The position numbers and the translations under genes were made by a program. 64,000 bases of DNA from Burkholderia sp. GAS332 (GTDB lineage: Bacteria > Pseudomonadota > Gammaproteobacteria > Burkholderiales > Burkholderiaceae). Of the stretch, positions 1 to 8,909 are shown one piece after another (the first letter of the stretch is position 1; each line of letters starts with the position of its first letter). The notes under the pieces are model-generated. The model was not told the DNA's origin and searched no databases. It saw only the letters and a list, made by a program, of their open reading frames with translations. The stretch lies in assembly GCA_900142905.1 (NCBI GenBank), contig FSRV01000001.1, positions 2,046,001-2,110,000 on the forward strand. The letters are read 5' to 3'.

Positions 1-292
1 GCACTTCTACGTTGGTCACGTTGTGGCTGGTCCGCGGTTCAGGCATCGACGCACTACTGCGCTCGGTCTTGATGCGGAACACCCGGTCTTCCAGGCCGCC
101 GCGGTCCGGGTAATACATCAGCGAGATTTGACTCTCGTGGTCATCGGTGAGCTGGTCGTCGTCATCCCACGCCGGCATCCAGTAGGTGACGTCCTCGGCA
201 TAGCAGGCGAGCCAATCGTCCCACTGGCGGTCATCGAGCAGGCGCGCTTCGCGGTACAGCGTGGCGCAGATTGTCTGGTAGTCGAAGCTCAT
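1..292 (-). CDS. benB: Benzoate 1,2-dioxygenase small (beta) subunit, 5' part only
   Basis: This is the first ~97 residues of the beta subunit of the ring-hydroxylating dioxygenase that turns benzoate into its cis-diol. The protein begins [20 protein letters not shown] and reaches the family-typical stretch [15 protein letters not shown] at the window edge, where the gene continues off the left end. The beta subunit is structural, forming the alpha3beta3 hexamer with BenA. Its ATG at 292 overlaps the benA stop codon (ATGA), so the two are translationally coupled. The benC reductase and benD dehydrogenase would be expected just outside the window; this cannot be seen. An anthranilate or toluate dioxygenase subunit is the main alternative, but the neighbouring catA and a BenM/CatM-type regulator favour benzoate. 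Confidence 0.93.
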   Translation of the reverse strand, partial: MSFDYQTICATLYREARLLDDRQWDDWLACYAEDVTYWMPAWDDDDQLTDDHESQISLMYYPDRGGLEDRVFRIKTERSSASMPEPRTSHNVTNVEV

Positions 293-1647
293 GCCAAGGC
301 CTCCTCGTGTTCCTTTTTCAGTCCGTCGCGCATCACCTGAACCCAGTATTCGTGCTGGCACACAAACAGGCCTTCGTCTTCGCTGCGCTCGCCCGAGATA
401 ACCGGCTTGAGACCCATCGTCTTCGCATTCTCGTCCGGACCATCGACCCACAACGGCGCGCCGCGCGAAAGGTCGTTCCACATCGCCGTGGTGCCGGCAT
501 AGCCCGCCTGGCAAGCGCGGAACTCTTCAAGGTCATCCGCGGTGCCCATTCCCGTGACGTTGAAGAAATCCTCGTATTGGCGAATGCGGGTAGCGCGGTC
601 GGCTGCGCTCTCACCCTTTGGGGCAAAGCAGAAGATGGTGACTTCGGTCTTGTCTACGCTGATCGGACGTACCACGCGAATCTGGGTGCTGAACTGGTCC
701 ATCAGGAACACGTTCGGATACAGGCACAGGTTTCGAGTCTGGTTGACGATAAAATCCGCCTTGACTTCGCCGACGCGTGCCTTGATTTCTTCGCGGTACT
801 GATAGACCGGTCGCACTTCCGGGTTCATCGTCTTGGTCCACAACAGAATGTGGCCGTGGTCGAACCCGTACACGCCGGCTACCGACTTGCTCCAGCTGTT
901 CGCATCCACAGCCTTCGTGCCATCGACCTTGCGGCGGTCCATCGTTGCGGCATAGTTCCAGTGCACGGTGCTAACGTGGTAGCCGTCGCAGCCGTTCTCC
1001 ATCTGCATCTTCCAGTTGCCGTCGTAGATGTAAGAGGAGTTTCCCCGCAACACTTCCAGCCCGTTTGCGGCCTGGTCGACGATCTGGTCGATGATGACCT
1101 TGGTCTCGCCGAGGTAGTCCTCCAGCGGCACCGCGTCTGCGTTGAGGCTGCCGAACAGGAAGCCGCGATAGCTCTGGAAACGCGCAACTTTCTTCAGATC
1201 GTGCGAGCCATTGGTGTTGAATTGCACCGGGTATTCGGTGGTCTTCACGTCCTTCACTTTCAGCAGCTTGCCCGTGTTAGCGAAACTCCAGCCGTGGAAC
1301 GGACAGGTGAAGGTGCCTTTGTTACCGTGCTTTTTGCGGCAGAGCATGGCGCCTTTGTGCGCACAGGCATTAATGACCGCGTGCAGTTCGCCGCTTTTGT
1401 CGCGAGTGATCACGATGGGCTGGCGGCCAATCCAGGTGGTGTAGTAGTCGTTGTTATTGGGAATCTGGCTTTCGTGCGCCAGGTACACCCAATTGCTCTC
1501 GTAGATGTGTTTCATCTCGAGTTCAAACAAATCGGCGTTGGTGAAAATATCGCGACGGCAACGGAATACACCGTTTTGCTTGTCGTCCTGAACGGCGGTA
1601 TGCAGCAGTTCATCCAGTTGCGAGGCTTTGTCGATAATTGCAGACAT
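289..1647 (-). CDS. benA: Benzoate 1,2-dioxygenase large (alpha) subunit
   Basis: This is the catalytic subunit of the two-component dioxygenase, 452 residues, the usual length. The Rieske [2Fe-2S] ligands are visible as C95-x-H97 and C115-x2-H118. The mononuclear iron site follows at D221-G-Y-H224-x4-H229, the DxxHxxxxH pattern of this family. The start ATG at 1647 gives [15 protein letters not shown]. It lies about 110 bp downstream of the catA stop on the same strand and overlaps benB by 4 bp, so catA-benA-benB probably forms one transcript. The product diol would go to BenD and then, as catechol, to CatA. Length and all metal ligands are intact. Confidence 0.95.
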   Translation of the reverse strand: MSAIIDKASQLDELLHTAVQDDKQNGVFRCRRDIFTNADLFELEMKHIYESNWVYLAHESQIPNNNDYYTTWIGRQPIVITRDKSGELHAVINACAHKGAMLCRKKHGNKGTFTCPFHGWSFANTGKLLKVKDVKTTEYPVQFNTNGSHDLKKVARFQSYRGFLFGSLNADAVPLEDYLGETKVIIDQIVDQAANGLEVLRGNSSYIYDGNWKMQMENGCDGYHVSTVHWNYAATMDRRKVDGTKAVDANSWSKSVAGVYGFDHGHILLWTKTMNPEVRPVYQYREEIKARVGEVKADFIVNQTRNLCLYPNVFLMDQFSTQIRVVRPISVDKTEVTIFCFAPKGESAADRATRIRQYEDFFNVTGMGTADDLEEFRACQAGYAGTTAMWNDLSRGAPLWVDGPDENAKTMGLKPVISGERSEDEGLFVCQHEYWVQVMRDGLKKEHEEALA

Positions 1648-1760
1648 GAGTACTCTCCCTACGCGTGCGCCAGGATATGGAGCACGCGCATCGGTGTCGA
1701 AAGATTCTTGCGAAGAACTGAGCGGCAGCAGGGGTACGACGTAGCAGCCGCGTTCAGCGG

Positions 1761-2693
1761 TCAGGCGGTAGCAGACGCACGCAGGCGATGGACGACCTGG
1801 TTATCCTTGCCCTGAACCAGCGGCGTCAACTCGATGTTGAACTCGATTTCCTTGTACACGTCAGCCTTCATGCCCAACGCAGTGCCGCCGGTCTTTTCGA
1901 CCACAGGGGGAATCAAATCCTCGCGGGTGGCGTAGGCAAAGTCGTCCCAAATCAGCGGGTCGCCCTCGATATTGATTTGCGTCGTCAGCTTGCGGTACTT
2001 GTCGCTGGTGGCGAAGAAGTGCACATGCGCTGGGCGGTTGCCATGGCGGGCGAGCACGTTCAACAGTTGTTGGGTCGCGCCCTGCGGCGGGCAGCCATAA
2101 CCGACCGGCATGAGCGTACGGAATTCGTACTTGCCGTCGGGACCCGTGCTGACCGCACCGCGGAGATTGAACTCGCTCTGTGCGCCGGTCGGGTCGAAGT
2201 GCGAATAGAAGCCTTTTGAATTGGCGTGCCAGCATTCGACCACCGCACCTGCGACGGGTTTGCCGTCCGGGCCGGTTACGGTGCCGCGGATGACCAGCGG
2301 GCCGGCATCGTCGTCCGGATTGATATCGATCTTCGATAGGCCATCGCGCACTGGTGCACCGGCGACATACAGGGGACCTTCGATGGTACGCGGCGTGCCA
2401 CCGATGTCGGCCTCCTTGTCCGCGGCATCCATGCGAATGTCGAGATACTTCTCCAGGCCCAGGCCGGCGGCGAGCAAGGCCGCTTCGCCGTCCTGGCCGA
2501 GCTTGTTGAAATAATGAACGCCGGCCCAGATTTCGTCGGGCGTCATGTCAAGGTCGTCGATGGCCTTGAACAAATCGCCCAGCAGGCGATGGACGATCTG
2601 CTGGGCGCGAGGACTGCCGTCCTGGCTACCGACGTTAGCCGCCGCCTTCAGCAGGTCCTGCGCTTCCTTCGTATCGAACACTTTGACGCTCAT
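1761..2693 (-). CDS. catA: Catechol 1,2-dioxygenase (intradiol)
   Basis: The enzyme cleaves catechol between its hydroxyls to cis,cis-muconate in the beta-ketoadipate pathway. The 310-residue protein has the intradiol fold: an N-terminal helical linker domain (about 1-100) and a beta-sandwich with the Fe(III) ligands Y163 (in [10 protein letters not shown]), Y199 (VGYGCP), H223 and H225 (RPAHVHF). It is the first gene of the minus-strand operon with benAB and is divergent from a LysR regulator 173 bp away, the classical arrangement for muconate-inducible control. catB and catC are not in the window, so muconate must be processed by genes elsewhere. Chlorocatechol dioxygenases are usually shorter, so ordinary catechol is the likely substrate. 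Confidence 0.96.
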   Translation of the reverse strand: MSVKVFDTKEAQDLLKAAANVGSQDGSPRAQQIVHRLLGDLFKAIDDLDMTPDEIWAGVHYFNKLGQDGEAALLAAGLGLEKYLDIRMDAADKEADIGGTPRTIEGPLYVAGAPVRDGLSKIDINPDDDAGPLVIRGTVTGPDGKPVAGAVVECWHANSKGFYSHFDPTGAQSEFNLRGAVSTGPDGKYEFRTLMPVGYGCPPQGATQQLLNVLARHGNRPAHVHFFATSDKYRKLTTQINIEGDPLIWDDFAYATREDLIPPVVEKTGGTALGMKADVYKEIEFNIELTPLVQGKDNQVVHRLRASATA

Positions 2694-2753
2694 GTCTGCT
2701 CCTGAATCTCTATTTTCTTTGGGGTAAACCCTTGGTTTTGCGCCCGTCTGAAT

Positions 2754-2768
2754 ATGCCTGAGAGGTAT
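2754..2768. promoter_or_regulatory. Candidate CatM/BenM operator, distal site
   Basis: ATGC-N7-GTAT in the catA/LysR divergent gap. It matches the known BenM/CatM consensus ATAC-N7-GTAT at 7 of 8 defined positions and has a T-N11-A LysR core. It is about 60 bp upstream of the catA start, overlapping or just upstream of a CATTATACC element on the minus strand that could serve as the catA -10 region. Activation-site assignment is inferred. Confidence 0.6.
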
Positions 2769-2847
2769 AATGGGTGCTGAAACAGAGTGTGAATGCAGAG
2801 TAATGGACGCCGGAAGGTGCCGTCCAACACTGATTTAGTATCGGTCT

Positions 2848-2862
2848 ATATCTACGAGGTAT
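2848..2862. promoter_or_regulatory. Candidate CatM/BenM operator next to the regulator start
   Basis: ATAT-N7-GTAT, matching the ATAC-N7-GTAT consensus at 7 of 8 positions. It ends 4 bp before the ATG of the LysR gene at 2867, so binding here would block the regulator's own translation-initiation region or transcription. It would be the autorepression site of a two-site LysR arrangement with the site at 2754-2768. Confidence 0.55.
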
Positions 2863-2866
2863 TAAA

Positions 2867-3790
2867 ATGGAGTTGCGGCATCTTCGCTATTTCGTCGCCG
2901 TAGCCGAGGAACGCAATTTCACGCGCGCGGCACAGCGGCTGAACATGGCCCAACCGCCGTTGAGCCGTCAGATACAGCAGCTTGAAGAGATTCTTGAGGT
3001 GCAGCTATTCCAGCGCGACTCGCGCCCGTTGAAGCTAACGGAGACGGGTAAGTTCTTCTATGCGCATGCGGTCCAATTGCTGGCTCAGACGTCCGAACTC
3101 GAATCCATGACGCGGCGCGTGGGCAACATCGAGCGCAGCCTCTCGGTCGGTTTCGTGGGGTCGACGTTGTACGGCATGCTGCCCAAAATCATCCGGCGCT
3201 TCCGCGACGAGAACACGACAGTCGAACTCAGCCTCCATGAGATGTCGACGATGGACCAGATTCGCGCGCTGAAAGACGGTCAGATCGATGTCGGGTTCGG
3301 CCGTATCCGCCATGAGGACGCCAACATCCGTCGGGTGATTCTTCGCGAGGAGAAGATGATTGTTGCCTTCCCGGAGGGCCATTCACTCTCATTTGGCAAG
3401 CCCGCCCTCGCGCTCAGCGACCTGGTCAACGAGACCCTGATTATTTTCCCTAAGGCGCCGCGGCCCAGTTATGCAGACCAGGTGCTGTCGGCATTCGCGG
3501 ACCGTGGTCTCAAGCCTCGCCGGATCTATGAAGTACGGGAGTTGCAGATTGCGCTAGGTCTCGTCGCAGCGGGGGAGGGAATTTCTGTCGTTCCGAGTAG
3601 CGTGTATGGCCTGAAGCGAGACGATGTGAGTTACAAGGAACTGGACGACCCCACGCTGGTTTCCCCAATCATCATGAGCACGCGAATGCTCGACGAGTCG
3701 CGCGACCTTCAGGAACTGCTTGAACTCATCTATCGGTTGTACGAGGAGGAGAGGGTGCCTTATGCGCCCCGTAATGAGGTCGGGCGGTGA
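2867..3790 (+). CDS. LysR-family regulator of catechol/benzoate genes (CatM/BenM/CatR type)
   Basis: A 307-residue transcription factor. Residues 1-60 (MELRHLRYFVAVAEERNFTR onwards) form the winged helix-turn-helix typical of CatR/CatM/ClcR proteins. From about residue 90 there is a two-lobed effector-binding domain that in this subfamily binds cis,cis-muconate, and benzoate in BenM. It is transcribed divergently from catA, with two ATAC-N7-GTAT-like boxes between them, so it most likely activates the catA-benAB operon and represses itself. Whether it senses benzoate as well as muconate cannot be told from the sequence; in BenM that depends on a secondary pocket. Confidence 0.88.
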   Translation: MELRHLRYFVAVAEERNFTRAAQRLNMAQPPLSRQIQQLEEILEVQLFQRDSRPLKLTETGKFFYAHAVQLLAQTSELESMTRRVGNIERSLSVGFVGSTLYGMLPKIIRRFRDENTTVELSLHEMSTMDQIRALKDGQIDVGFGRIRHEDANIRRVILREEKMIVAFPEGHSLSFGKPALALSDLVNETLIIFPKAPRPSYADQVLSAFADRGLKPRRIYEVRELQIALGLVAAGEGISVVPSSVYGLKRDDVSYKELDDPTLVSPIIMSTRMLDESRDLQELLELIYRLYEEERVPYAPRNEVGR

Positions 3791-3899
3791 GACTCGCTTA
3801 CCGTCCGGCGCCATGAGTATGAAACCTTCCAGATAGCCTGAAACGATCGACCGGCGTGTACTAGAGTGTACTTACGACGCCTTCAACGGAGTTTCTTCC

Positions 3900-4127
3900 A
3901 TGGATACGCATTCGATTCTGGGCATGATTCACGCCGAAGAGGCTTTGCTGGTCTCCATCGTACGGTCGTTACCACCGGACATCAGACGCGCGGTCGCCAA
4001 CGATTTCCATGAGCAAGTCGAACTCGCCGGGACTTCGCACCTGAATCCGACGACCGATCGAGAAGCGAGCGACGCGTTCAAGGCTCACCTCAAAAGATTG
4101 TCGATCATGCTTGCCTCGCTGTCGTGA
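3900..4127 (+). CDS. Small hypothetical protein, 75 aa
   Basis: The ORF begins MDTHSILGMIHAEEALLVSI and ends in a leucine-rich helix (LKRLSIMLASLS). It appears all-helical and soluble, without a signal peptide or cysteines. A purine-rich stretch (acggagttt) lies about 12 bp before the ATG. It sits downstream of the LysR gene on the same strand, separated by 109 bp. I do not recognise the family. Small proteins of this style are common between catabolic clusters in Burkholderiales, but there is no basis for a function. Confidence 0.5.
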   Translation: MDTHSILGMIHAEEALLVSIVRSLPPDIRRAVANDFHEQVELAGTSHLNPTTDREASDAFKAHLKRLSIMLASLS

Positions 4128-4193
4128 AGAGAAGTCGATCAGTCCGAGGCGCCACGTGTGGCGATTGTTTCTTGCCTGGCGCACTCGCTCTAG

Positions 4194-4847
4194 TCACGCT
4201 TCTTGCGCCAGCCGCACGAGGATGTCGGCAAGGGCACGAATCTTCGGCTGGGCCGCACGTTGAGAGGGATAGACCAGAAAGTACGACGCACCGTTTCGCA
4301 CTACCTCGGAAAACGGCGTCATCAGGGAACCCACATTAAGTCTTTCTTGCGCCATGCGTGGATCGCCGATTGCAACCCCATGACCTTCTGCTGCGGCAGT
4401 GAGCGTCAACTCAAGTGTGTCGAATACAAGCCCCTGTCGAGCATTGATGTAGGTCGCCCCGACACCATCAAGCCAACCACGCCATTCCGCATAGCCAGGT
4501 CCAGGATGTAGCAACGTCGCGTCCGCAAGGTCAGCGACCGATCTGAGAGACGCGGCCAATGCGGGTGTGCACATTGGCGCGAGCGTTTCGGCAAACAGCG
4601 GTACCGCTTCTACGCCCACCCACTGTCCGGTGCCACGCACGACAACGGCGTCGACATCCGGCGCGGTGAAATCCGGCATGTCGTCGGCGGATGTCGAGAT
4701 GCGCAGCTCAGTGCCGCCCAGCGCAGTGTTGATCTCCGCCAGCCGCGGGAGCAACCAGCGAATCGCAAACGTGGACGGTAACCGCACCGTGATCACCGAC
4801 GCCGCGCCATGCTGAATTGCAGCATGCTGAACGAGCTGCGTCAGCAC
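4194..4847 (-). pseudogene. LysR-family regulator lacking its DNA-binding domain (5'-truncated)
   Basis: The 217-residue reading frame is a clear GcvA-like LysR effector domain: the linker-helix end (LTQLVQHAAI), then VITVRLPSTFAIRWLLPRL and a complete type-2 periplasmic fold to the C-terminus. The roughly 75-residue N-terminal helix-turn-helix is absent. Reading further upstream in frame gives no HTH and runs straight into the start of the divergent NTF2-like gene only 8 bp away. The usual LysR length is about 300. The likely cause is a deletion that removed the HTH, with the junction near 4845. As it stands the product could not bind DNA; a dominant-negative role is conceivable but unsupported. 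Confidence 0.75.
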
Positions 4848-4854
4848 GTGGACT

Positions 4855-5253
4855 ATGGTGTCGTCACCTGAATTACGCTATACGCAGCAGGTTCGCACCT
4901 ACCTCAAGGCGTTGGAGCGCGGCGACGTCGCCGCGATCTGCGCCCTGTTTGCACCGGACGCACAGATTTTCTCGCCGTTTCTCGGTTGGATGCAAGCTGC
5001 ACCGTTCTTTGCCAAAGTCATCGAAGCATCGGGACAGAGCACGATCAGGCCTATCGACATCTGCGTGAGCACAACGGGCGCTCGGCGTGCGACGGGTTAC
5101 TTCATCTACGATTGGGTGCTGAAAGACGGTTCCGCGGTGAGCTTCGAGTGCGTCGATGTGTTCGAGTTCGACGCCAGCGGGCTGGTCGAGCGCATGATAA
5201 TTGTGTACGACACTTATCCTATCCGCAGCACAGTCGGCGATAAGTACGCGTAG
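4855..5253 (+). CDS. SnoaL/NTF2-like fold protein, 132 aa
   Basis: The sequence MVSSPELRYTQQVRTYLKAL with ALERGDVAAICALFAPDAQI is the opening helix and first strand of an NTF2/SnoaL-like alpha+beta barrel, and the strand-rich second half (SFECVDVFEFDASGLVERM) completes one domain at the usual length. Members include steroid isomerases, cyclases and polyketide-shunt enzymes, and many are of unknown function, so no reaction is assigned. It is divergent from the truncated LysR with an 8 bp gap that leaves no room for a normal promoter, which supports a deletion at this spot. Transcription may start inside the LysR remnant. Confidence 0.7.
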   Translation: MVSSPELRYTQQVRTYLKALERGDVAAICALFAPDAQIFSPFLGWMQAAPFFAKVIEASGQSTIRPIDICVSTTGARRATGYFIYDWVLKDGSAVSFECVDVFEFDASGLVERMIIVYDTYPIRSTVGDKYA

Positions 5254-5312
5254 TTTGCCGACTAGTCGTTTACTCGGTCATGTCTCTGGCCGCACCGCTG
5301 AATTGTGCGTTT

Positions 5313-5333
5313 TGCCGCGCATACAACGCGGCA
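5313..5333 (+). terminator. Weak hairpin downstream of the NTF2-like gene
   Basis: TGCCGCG and CGCGGCA form a perfect 7-bp stem around a 7-nt loop, 60 bp after the stop at 5253. It has no good T-tract, so intrinsic termination would be inefficient. It separates the NTF2-like gene from the livK promoter region. Confidence 0.35.
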
Positions 5334-5503
5334 TTCCGCATCTTTAGGCTGCACCTAATCCCCGCTTTCGAACAATCAAATTCCAAGCTGTTTTTGGTAT
5401 CGGCAACCTGCGTTCTACCTCGTGAACGAACGCGAGGCGACACTCAGGAACGATAGCCGAGACCTGTTCGTTCCTGCATCGAAGCCTGCTCTTGGAGATG
5501 GTT

Positions 5504-6619
5504 ATGAACGGCCGGAAAGGATTGGTTAAATTAGGTGCGGCACTCAGCATGGGCGGCATGGCTCTGGCCTGCTCGGCCACCGCGGACGCCAGCGTCGTGG
5601 TGGGCGTGGCGGGTCCGATGACGGGGGAGTACGCGTCGGGGGGCGACCAGTTTCGCAAGGGCGCGGAACAGGCCGTGAAGGACATCAACGCGGCAGGGGG
5701 TTTGCTTGGACAGCAACTCGACCTGGTCGTTGGTGATGACGTCTGCGATCCCAAGCAGGCCGTTTCCGTTGCCAACAGTTTCGTCAACAAGAAGGTGGCG
5801 TTCGTCGATGGTCACTGGTGCTCCAGTTCCACGTTGCCCGCTTCCGATGTCTACAACGACGCGCAAATCCCGCAGGTGACGGTATCGACCAACCCCAAAA
5901 TTACGGAACGCGGCATTAAGGGGATTTTCCGTATCACGGGCAGGGACGACCAGCAGGGACAGGTCGCGGCGGACTATATCGCCGCGAACTTCAAGGGCAA
6001 GAAAATCGCCGTCATTGATGACAAGACCGCGTATGGCGGCGGTCTGGCGGACGAAATTGCAAAAGATCTGGCGGCGAAGCAGACACCCGTGGCGCTGCGC
6101 CAGTCGATCACGGCCGGTGAAAAGGACTACTCCGGTTTGATCAGCAAACTGAAGGCGAACGGCATTCAGATTCTTGCTTACGGCGGCTACTACCAGGAAG
6201 TCGCACTGATTCTGCGGCAGGCGGCGCAGGCCGGGCTCAACCTGACCGTCCTCGGCGGCGACACGCTGACGAACAATGAACTGGTGACGGCCGCCGGGCC
6301 GGAAATCGACAAGGTCCTGTTCACTTTCCCGCCCGACCCGCGTAAGAGTGCTGCCGCTGCAAAGGTGGTGGCGGCCTTTCGCGCGCAGAAGATCGAGCCG
6401 GAAGGCTACATGCTGTATTCATACGCCGCCATGCAGGTCTTCGCCGAAGCCGCGAAGAAGGCCAACTCCACCGACTACGCGGCGATCGTCAAGCAGCTTC
6501 ACAACACATCGTTCAGCACGGTGGTCGGTCAGGTGGACTTCGACGCGAAAGGCGATCTGAAAAGCCCGGGTTATGTGGTCTACCGCTGGAAGGGCAACAG
6601 CTACGACTATGTGAAGTGA
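5504..6619 (+). CDS. livK: LIV-type ABC transporter periplasmic binding protein
   Basis: This substrate-binding protein of the HAAT (Leu/Ile/Val) family is 371 residues from the ATG at 5504. That ATG has a GGAG 6 bp upstream; a TTG at 5492 in frame is less likely. A Sec signal peptide runs to about residue 30 (…MALACSATADA). The mature protein starts VVVGVAGPMTGEYASGGDQF, the typical type-1 periplasmic fold of Leu/Ile/Val-binding proteins. It is the first gene of a livK-H-M-G-F cluster. Family members bind branched-chain or other amino acids, amides, or aromatic acids. The next cluster upstream is benzoate catabolism and the next downstream is CoA-ester catabolism, so the substrate is open. 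Confidence 0.92.
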   Translation: MNGRKGLVKLGAALSMGGMALACSATADASVVVGVAGPMTGEYASGGDQFRKGAEQAVKDINAAGGLLGQQLDLVVGDDVCDPKQAVSVANSFVNKKVAFVDGHWCSSSTLPASDVYNDAQIPQVTVSTNPKITERGIKGIFRITGRDDQQGQVAADYIAANFKGKKIAVIDDKTAYGGGLADEIAKDLAAKQTPVALRQSITAGEKDYSGLISKLKANGIQILAYGGYYQEVALILRQAAQAGLNLTVLGGDTLTNNELVTAAGPEIDKVLFTFPPDPRKSAAAAKVVAAFRAQKIEPEGYMLYSYAAMQVFAEAAKKANSTDYAAIVKQLHNTSFSTVVGQVDFDAKGDLKSPGYVVYRWKGNSYDYVK

Positions 6620-6705
6620 CACGTTCTGTCCAGTCTACGTAGCACGGAAAGAGGCGGTGCGTCGCTCTACTGCGCCGCCTCTGCAGCAGATTCACCGGAG
6701 AGGAC

Positions 6706-7623
6706 ATGAGCCAGGCACTGCAACAACTAATTAATGGGCTGACCTTGGGCGCCGTCTACGGCCTGATTGCGATCGGCTACACGATGGTCTACGGCATTAT
6801 CGGCATGATCAACTTCGCTCACGGCGATATCTACATGGTTAGCGCCTTCATCGCCGTGACCTGCTTCACGCTGCTTGCGGGTAGCGGAATCTCGTCAGTC
6901 GTGGCGAGCATTGCCATTACGCTGATCGTATCGATCGCACTGACGTCCGTATTCGGCTGGACCGTCGAACGTGTCGGTTATCGGCCGCTGCGCGGATCCA
7001 ATCGGCTTGCGCCGCTGATTTCGTCGATCGGGATTTCGATTTTTCTGCAGAACATGGTTCAGCTGACTCAAGGCGCACGAGTCAAGTCTATCCAGCCGCT
7101 CGTGACCGGAGGGGTGAACCTGTTCTCCGGTGACCAATTTCAGGGGCCATACGTTTCGTACGTGCAAATTCTTATCGTTGCCGTAACGATTCTGCTGATG
7201 TGCGCCTTCACGTTGTTCATCAATAAAACACCTTTTGGCAGACAGCAGCGAGCCTGTGAGCAGGATCAGCGGATGATGCAGTTTCTCGGTTACAACGTGG
7301 ATCGGATCATCGCCCTGACGTTTATGATCGGCGCCGCACTGGCGGCAGTCGCAGGCGTCATGGTGACGCTCTACTACGGCGTGATCGACTTCTCGATTGG
7401 ATTCGACGCCGGTATCAAGGCGTTTACCGCCGCTGTGCTCGGCGGAATTGGTTCGATTCCCGGGGCAATGCTGGGCGGTGTGATCATCGGCTTGATCGAA
7501 GCATTCTGGGCTGCCTACCTCTCGCCCGAATACAAGGATGTGGCCACCTTCGTGATTCTGATTGTGGTCTTGATGTTTCGTCCATCCGGGCTTCTCGGCC
7601 GACCCGAAGTGGAGAAGGTGTGA
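6706..7623 (+). CDS. livH: LIV-type ABC transporter permease (LivH)
   Basis: A 305-residue inner-membrane permease with about eight hydrophobic segments. It opens with ALQQLINGLTLGAVYGLIAI followed by GYTMVYGIIGMINFAHGD, the diagnostic start of LivH. Near the C-terminus, FTAAVLGGIGSIPGAMLGG is the conserved EAA-like loop that contacts the ATPases. It follows livK after 86 bp and overlaps livM by 1 nt (TGATG). It would pair with LivM to form the translocation channel. Confidence 0.94.
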   Translation: MSQALQQLINGLTLGAVYGLIAIGYTMVYGIIGMINFAHGDIYMVSAFIAVTCFTLLAGSGISSVVASIAITLIVSIALTSVFGWTVERVGYRPLRGSNRLAPLISSIGISIFLQNMVQLTQGARVKSIQPLVTGGVNLFSGDQFQGPYVSYVQILIVAVTILLMCAFTLFINKTPFGRQQRACEQDQRMMQFLGYNVDRIIALTFMIGAALAAVAGVMVTLYYGVIDFSIGFDAGIKAFTAAVLGGIGSIPGAMLGGVIIGLIEAFWAAYLSPEYKDVATFVILIVVLMFRPSGLLGRPEVEKV

Positions 7624-8909
7624 TGAGCTCGACAGTCATGCAAGAAACGAATCTGCATTTCCGTGTCAAGGATGCACTTGGCGCGGCGCTGGTCGCGGGC
7701 CTCGTCGGCTTGCCGATGCTGGGTTTGACTACGCGAGACGGCGCCAATGGTCTCGAGGTTCAGACGCGATGGGCGTTGCTGGCGGCTTTCATTGCGATCG
7801 CGTTTGCCGGGCGCATCGTCATGCAGATTTTGCTCCAGCGTTTTAGTCTTTTTTCAAAACGTCGGTCGCGCGCCAGACCCGCTCCTGAAGTTGCGGGTAA
7901 CGGCTCGCTTGTCTGGGCCGGCGCCGGATGCGTGGCGTTCGCCGTGCTGTTGCCGGCGTTGTTCGCTGGCAACCGCTACGTCGTCGATACAGCGACGACC
8001 GTCCTGATTTACGTCATGCTGGGCTGGGGCTTGAATGTCGTCGTCGGTCTGGCGGGGCTGCTGGACCTCGGTTATGTCGCGTTCTATGCAGTCGGCGCGT
8101 ACACATACGGCCTGTTGTCGACGCATTTTGGCTTTGGTTTCTGGCAGTGTTTGCCGATCGCCGGTGGCCTCGCTGCGGCGTTCGGCATGTTGCTGGGCTA
8201 CCCGACACTCCGGCTCAGAGGCGACTATCTAGCCATCGTCACGCTTGGATTTGGGGAAATCATACGGTTGGTGCTCGTGAATTGGGGCGACCTCACAGGC
8301 GGACCCAACGGCATCTCGTCCATTCCGAAGCCGACCTTCTTCGGGCTCCCCATGCAGGCGTCGGGCGACGGTCCGACCTTCGCGACCGTGTTTGGCCTTG
8401 ATTACTCGCCCGGCCAGCGCGTCGTCTTTCTGTACTACCTGATCCTCGCACTTGCGCTGCTGACGAACCTCCTCGTCTCGCGGCTCAGGCGGCTGCCCGT
8501 TGGGCGCGCGTGGGAAGCGGTGCGCGAAGACGAGATCGCCTGCAAAGCAATGGGCATCAACGTCACCAATGTGAAACTGTCCGCCTTTGCGACGGGTGCC
8601 ATGCTGGCCGGATTCGCCGGCGTGTTCTTCGCCGCACGGCAGGGTTTCATTTCGCCAGAGAGCTTCACCTTTTCGGAGTCGGCCACGATTCTCGCGATCG
8701 TGGTGCTCGGCGGTATGGGGAGCCAACTCGGCGTCGTCCTTGCGGCAGCCTTGCTGGTGATTTTGCCCGAGTTAGGGCGTGATTTCTCCGAGTACAGAAT
8801 GCTGCTTTTCGGTGTTGCAATGGTCTTTATCATGATCGTGCGGCCCGGCGGGCTGATCAGCCATCGCCGGGCTACTGTCAGCGCGCCTCGCGTGGAGGCA
8901 AAACGATGA
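7623..8909 (+). CDS. livM: LIV-type ABC transporter permease (LivM)
   Basis: The second permease, 428 residues from the ATG at 7623, which overlaps the livH stop codon; a GTG three bases earlier is in frame. The first ~115 residues carry extra hydrophobic segments and a basic loop, as in long LivM proteins. The core starts near VLIYVMLGWGLNVVVGLAGL and contains YPTLRLRGDYLAIVTLGFGE, both LivM hallmarks. The conserved AILAIVVLGGMGSQLG-type loop near the C-terminus docks the ATPases. Its stop overlaps the livG ATG (ATGA), which points to coupled translation. Confidence 0.94.
   Translation: MSSTVMQETNLHFRVKDALGAALVAGLVGLPMLGLTTRDGANGLEVQTRWALLAAFIAIAFAGRIVMQILLQRFSLFSKRRSRARPAPEVAGNGSLVWAGAGCVAFAVLLPALFAGNRYVVDTATTVLIYVMLGWGLNVVVGLAGLLDLGYVAFYAVGAYTYGLLSTHFGFGFWQCLPIAGGLAAAFGMLLGYPTLRLRGDYLAIVTLGFGEIIRLVLVNWGDLTGGPNGISSIPKPTFFGLPMQASGDGPTFATVFGLDYSPGQRVVFLYYLILALALLTNLLVSRLRRLPVGRAWEAVREDEIACKAMGINVTNVKLSAFATGAMLAGFAGVFFAARQGFISPESFTFSESATILAIVVLGGMGSQLGVVLAAALLVILPELGRDFSEYRMLLFGVAMVFIMIVRPGGLISHRRATVSAPRVEAKR

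Noticed and set aside
271..1815. 514-codon open frame on the plus strand opposite benA
   Set aside because: It is the antisense shadow of benA; residues show no family pattern and benA carries all Rieske and iron ligands.
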